DNA from: CAYOID01 sp964573115
GTDB lineage: Bacteria; Desulfobacterota; Desulfovibrionia; Desulfovibrionales; Desulfothermaceae
Length of the DNA stretch: 7,850 nt
NCBI GenBank assembly: GCA_964573115.1
Contig: CAZNIP010000123.1
Span: 1 to 7,850 of the forward strand
Reading direction: 5' to 3'
The position numbers and the translations under genes were made by a program. Of the stretch, positions 7,051 through 7,850 are shown piece by piece. Under the pieces are notes generated by a model. It was not told where the DNA came from and made no database searches. It saw nothing but the letters and a program-made list of their open reading frames with translations. Every line of letters starts with the position of its first letter. The stretch's first letter is position 1.

Positions 7051-7850
7051 ATGACTGAAGAGAGCAAGTGCCCTGTCACGGGCAGGAAAGGCAACCCTGT
7101 TGCCGGCGGCGGCACCTCGGTCCAGGACTGGTGGCCGAACCAGCTGAACCTCAGGATCCTTCACCAGCATTCTCAGAAGAGCAATCCCATGGGCGAGGGC
7201 TTCAACTACGCCGAGGAGTTCAAGAAGCTCGACCTGGAAGCCGTGAAGAAGGACCTCTATGCCCTGATGACCGACTCCCAGGACTGGTGGCCGGCCGACT
7301 ACGGTCACTACGGGGGGCTCTTCATCCGAATGGCCTGGCACAGTGCAGGCACCTACCGCATGGGCGACGGCCGCGGCGGCGGGGGTTCCGGCAGCCAGCG
7401 CCTTGCGCCCCTGAACAGCTGGCCCGACAACGTGAACCTGGACAAAGCCCGCCGTCTGCTCTGGCCGATCAAGCAGAAATACGGCCGCAAAATCTCCTGG
7501 GCCGACCTGATGATCCTCGCCGGCAACTGCGCCATCGAGTCCATGGGACTCCCGACTTTCGGCTTTGGAGGCGGGCGTGAGGACGTCTGGGAGCCCGAAG
7601 AGGATATCTACTGGGGCGCTGAAGATGAATGGCTGGCGACGAGCGACAAGCCCAAGAGCCGTTACAGCGGCGACCGGGACCTGGAAAACCCTCTGGCCGC
7701 CGTGCAGATGGGCCTCATCTACGTGAACCCCGAAGGCCCTGACGGCAACCCGGACCCGGTCGCCTCCGGCCGGGACGTCCGTGAGACTTTCGCCCGCATG
7801 GCCATGAACGACGAAGAGACCGTGGCCCTCGTGGCCGGCGGGCACACCTT
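7051..7850 (+). CDS. katG: Catalase-peroxidase KatG, N-terminal part (cut by window end)
   Basis: The frame is open from ATG 7051 to the window edge, 266 complete codons of a protein usually about 730 residues long. KatG is a cytoplasmic heme enzyme that breaks down H2O2 by catalase and peroxidase activity. The distal heme site GLFIRMAWHSAGTYR (89-103) has Arg93, Trp96 and His97. Trp96, Tyr224 (GLIYVNPEGP) and Met250 (ARMAMND) form the family's crosslinked Met-Tyr-Trp cofactor needed for catalase activity. GGHT near the edge holds the proximal heme ligand His265. GGAGGT (7039-7044) lies 6 nt before the ATG. All expected active-site residues visible so far are intact. It follows perR on the same strand and is probably PerR-controlled; whether they share a transcript is unclear. 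Confidence 0.96.
   Translation, partial: MTEESKCPVTGRKGNPVAGGGTSVQDWWPNQLNLRILHQHSQKSNPMGEGFNYAEEFKKLDLEAVKKDLYALMTDSQDWWPADYGHYGGLFIRMAWHSAGTYRMGDGRGGGGSGSQRLAPLNSWPDNVNLDKARRLLWPIKQKYGRKISWADLMILAGNCAIESMGLPTFGFGGGREDVWEPEEDIYWGAEDEWLATSDKPKSRYSGDRDLENPLAAVQMGLIYVNPEGPDGNPDPVASGRDVRETFARMAMNDEETVALVAGGHT

Overview
The window looks like chromosomal DNA of a sulfate-reducing bacterium, most likely Desulfovibrionales or a related deltaproteobacterium. The main clue is a 218-residue low-molecular-weight siroheme/[4Fe-4S] 'assimilatory-type' sulfite reductase, a type best known from Desulfovibrio. Other clues are the moderately G+C-rich coding sequence and a PerR-type regulator in front of katG, a common oxidative-stress arrangement in anaerobes. 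I cannot fix genus or species from the sequence alone.

Layout, left to right. (1) 1-223 holds no convincing gene, but a G+C hairpin at 62-83 may end the next gene. (2) 224-529 (minus) is a small antibiotic-biosynthesis-monooxygenase-fold protein. (3) 530-891 is a divergent intergenic region. (4) 892-2169 (plus) is a cobalamin-domain radical SAM enzyme of unknown substrate. (5) 2410-3573 (minus) is a two-gene unit, greA then the small sulfite reductase, with 12 bp between them. (6) 3574-3777 is a divergent promoter region with a perfect 32-bp palindrome. (7) 3778-4341 (plus) is the manganese exporter gene mntP. (8) 4620-5324 (minus) is a VTT/TVP38-type membrane protein. (9) 5538-6059 (minus) is a secreted Met/Gln-rich helical protein. 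(10) 6409-6855 (plus) is a PerR-type Fur-family repressor. (11) 7051 to the window end (plus) is katG, cut off just after its proximal heme histidine.

Functionally the right-hand side is about peroxide and metals. PerR-type repressors use Fe or Mn as the regulatory metal and sense H2O2, KatG removes H2O2, and MntP sets the cellular Mn level. The left part (ABM-fold protein, radical SAM enzyme, sulfite reductase, GreA) has no obvious common pathway.

The most notable non-coding feature is a family of four intergenic elements (about 2313-2402, 5370-5430, 6162-6229 reversed, 6919-6979). Each has a T-rich stretch, a pyrimidine-rich CTTCAACCCT-like block and a terminal hairpin. They look like REP/MITE-type dispersed repeats. 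No CRISPR array, transposase, tRNA or rRNA is visible.
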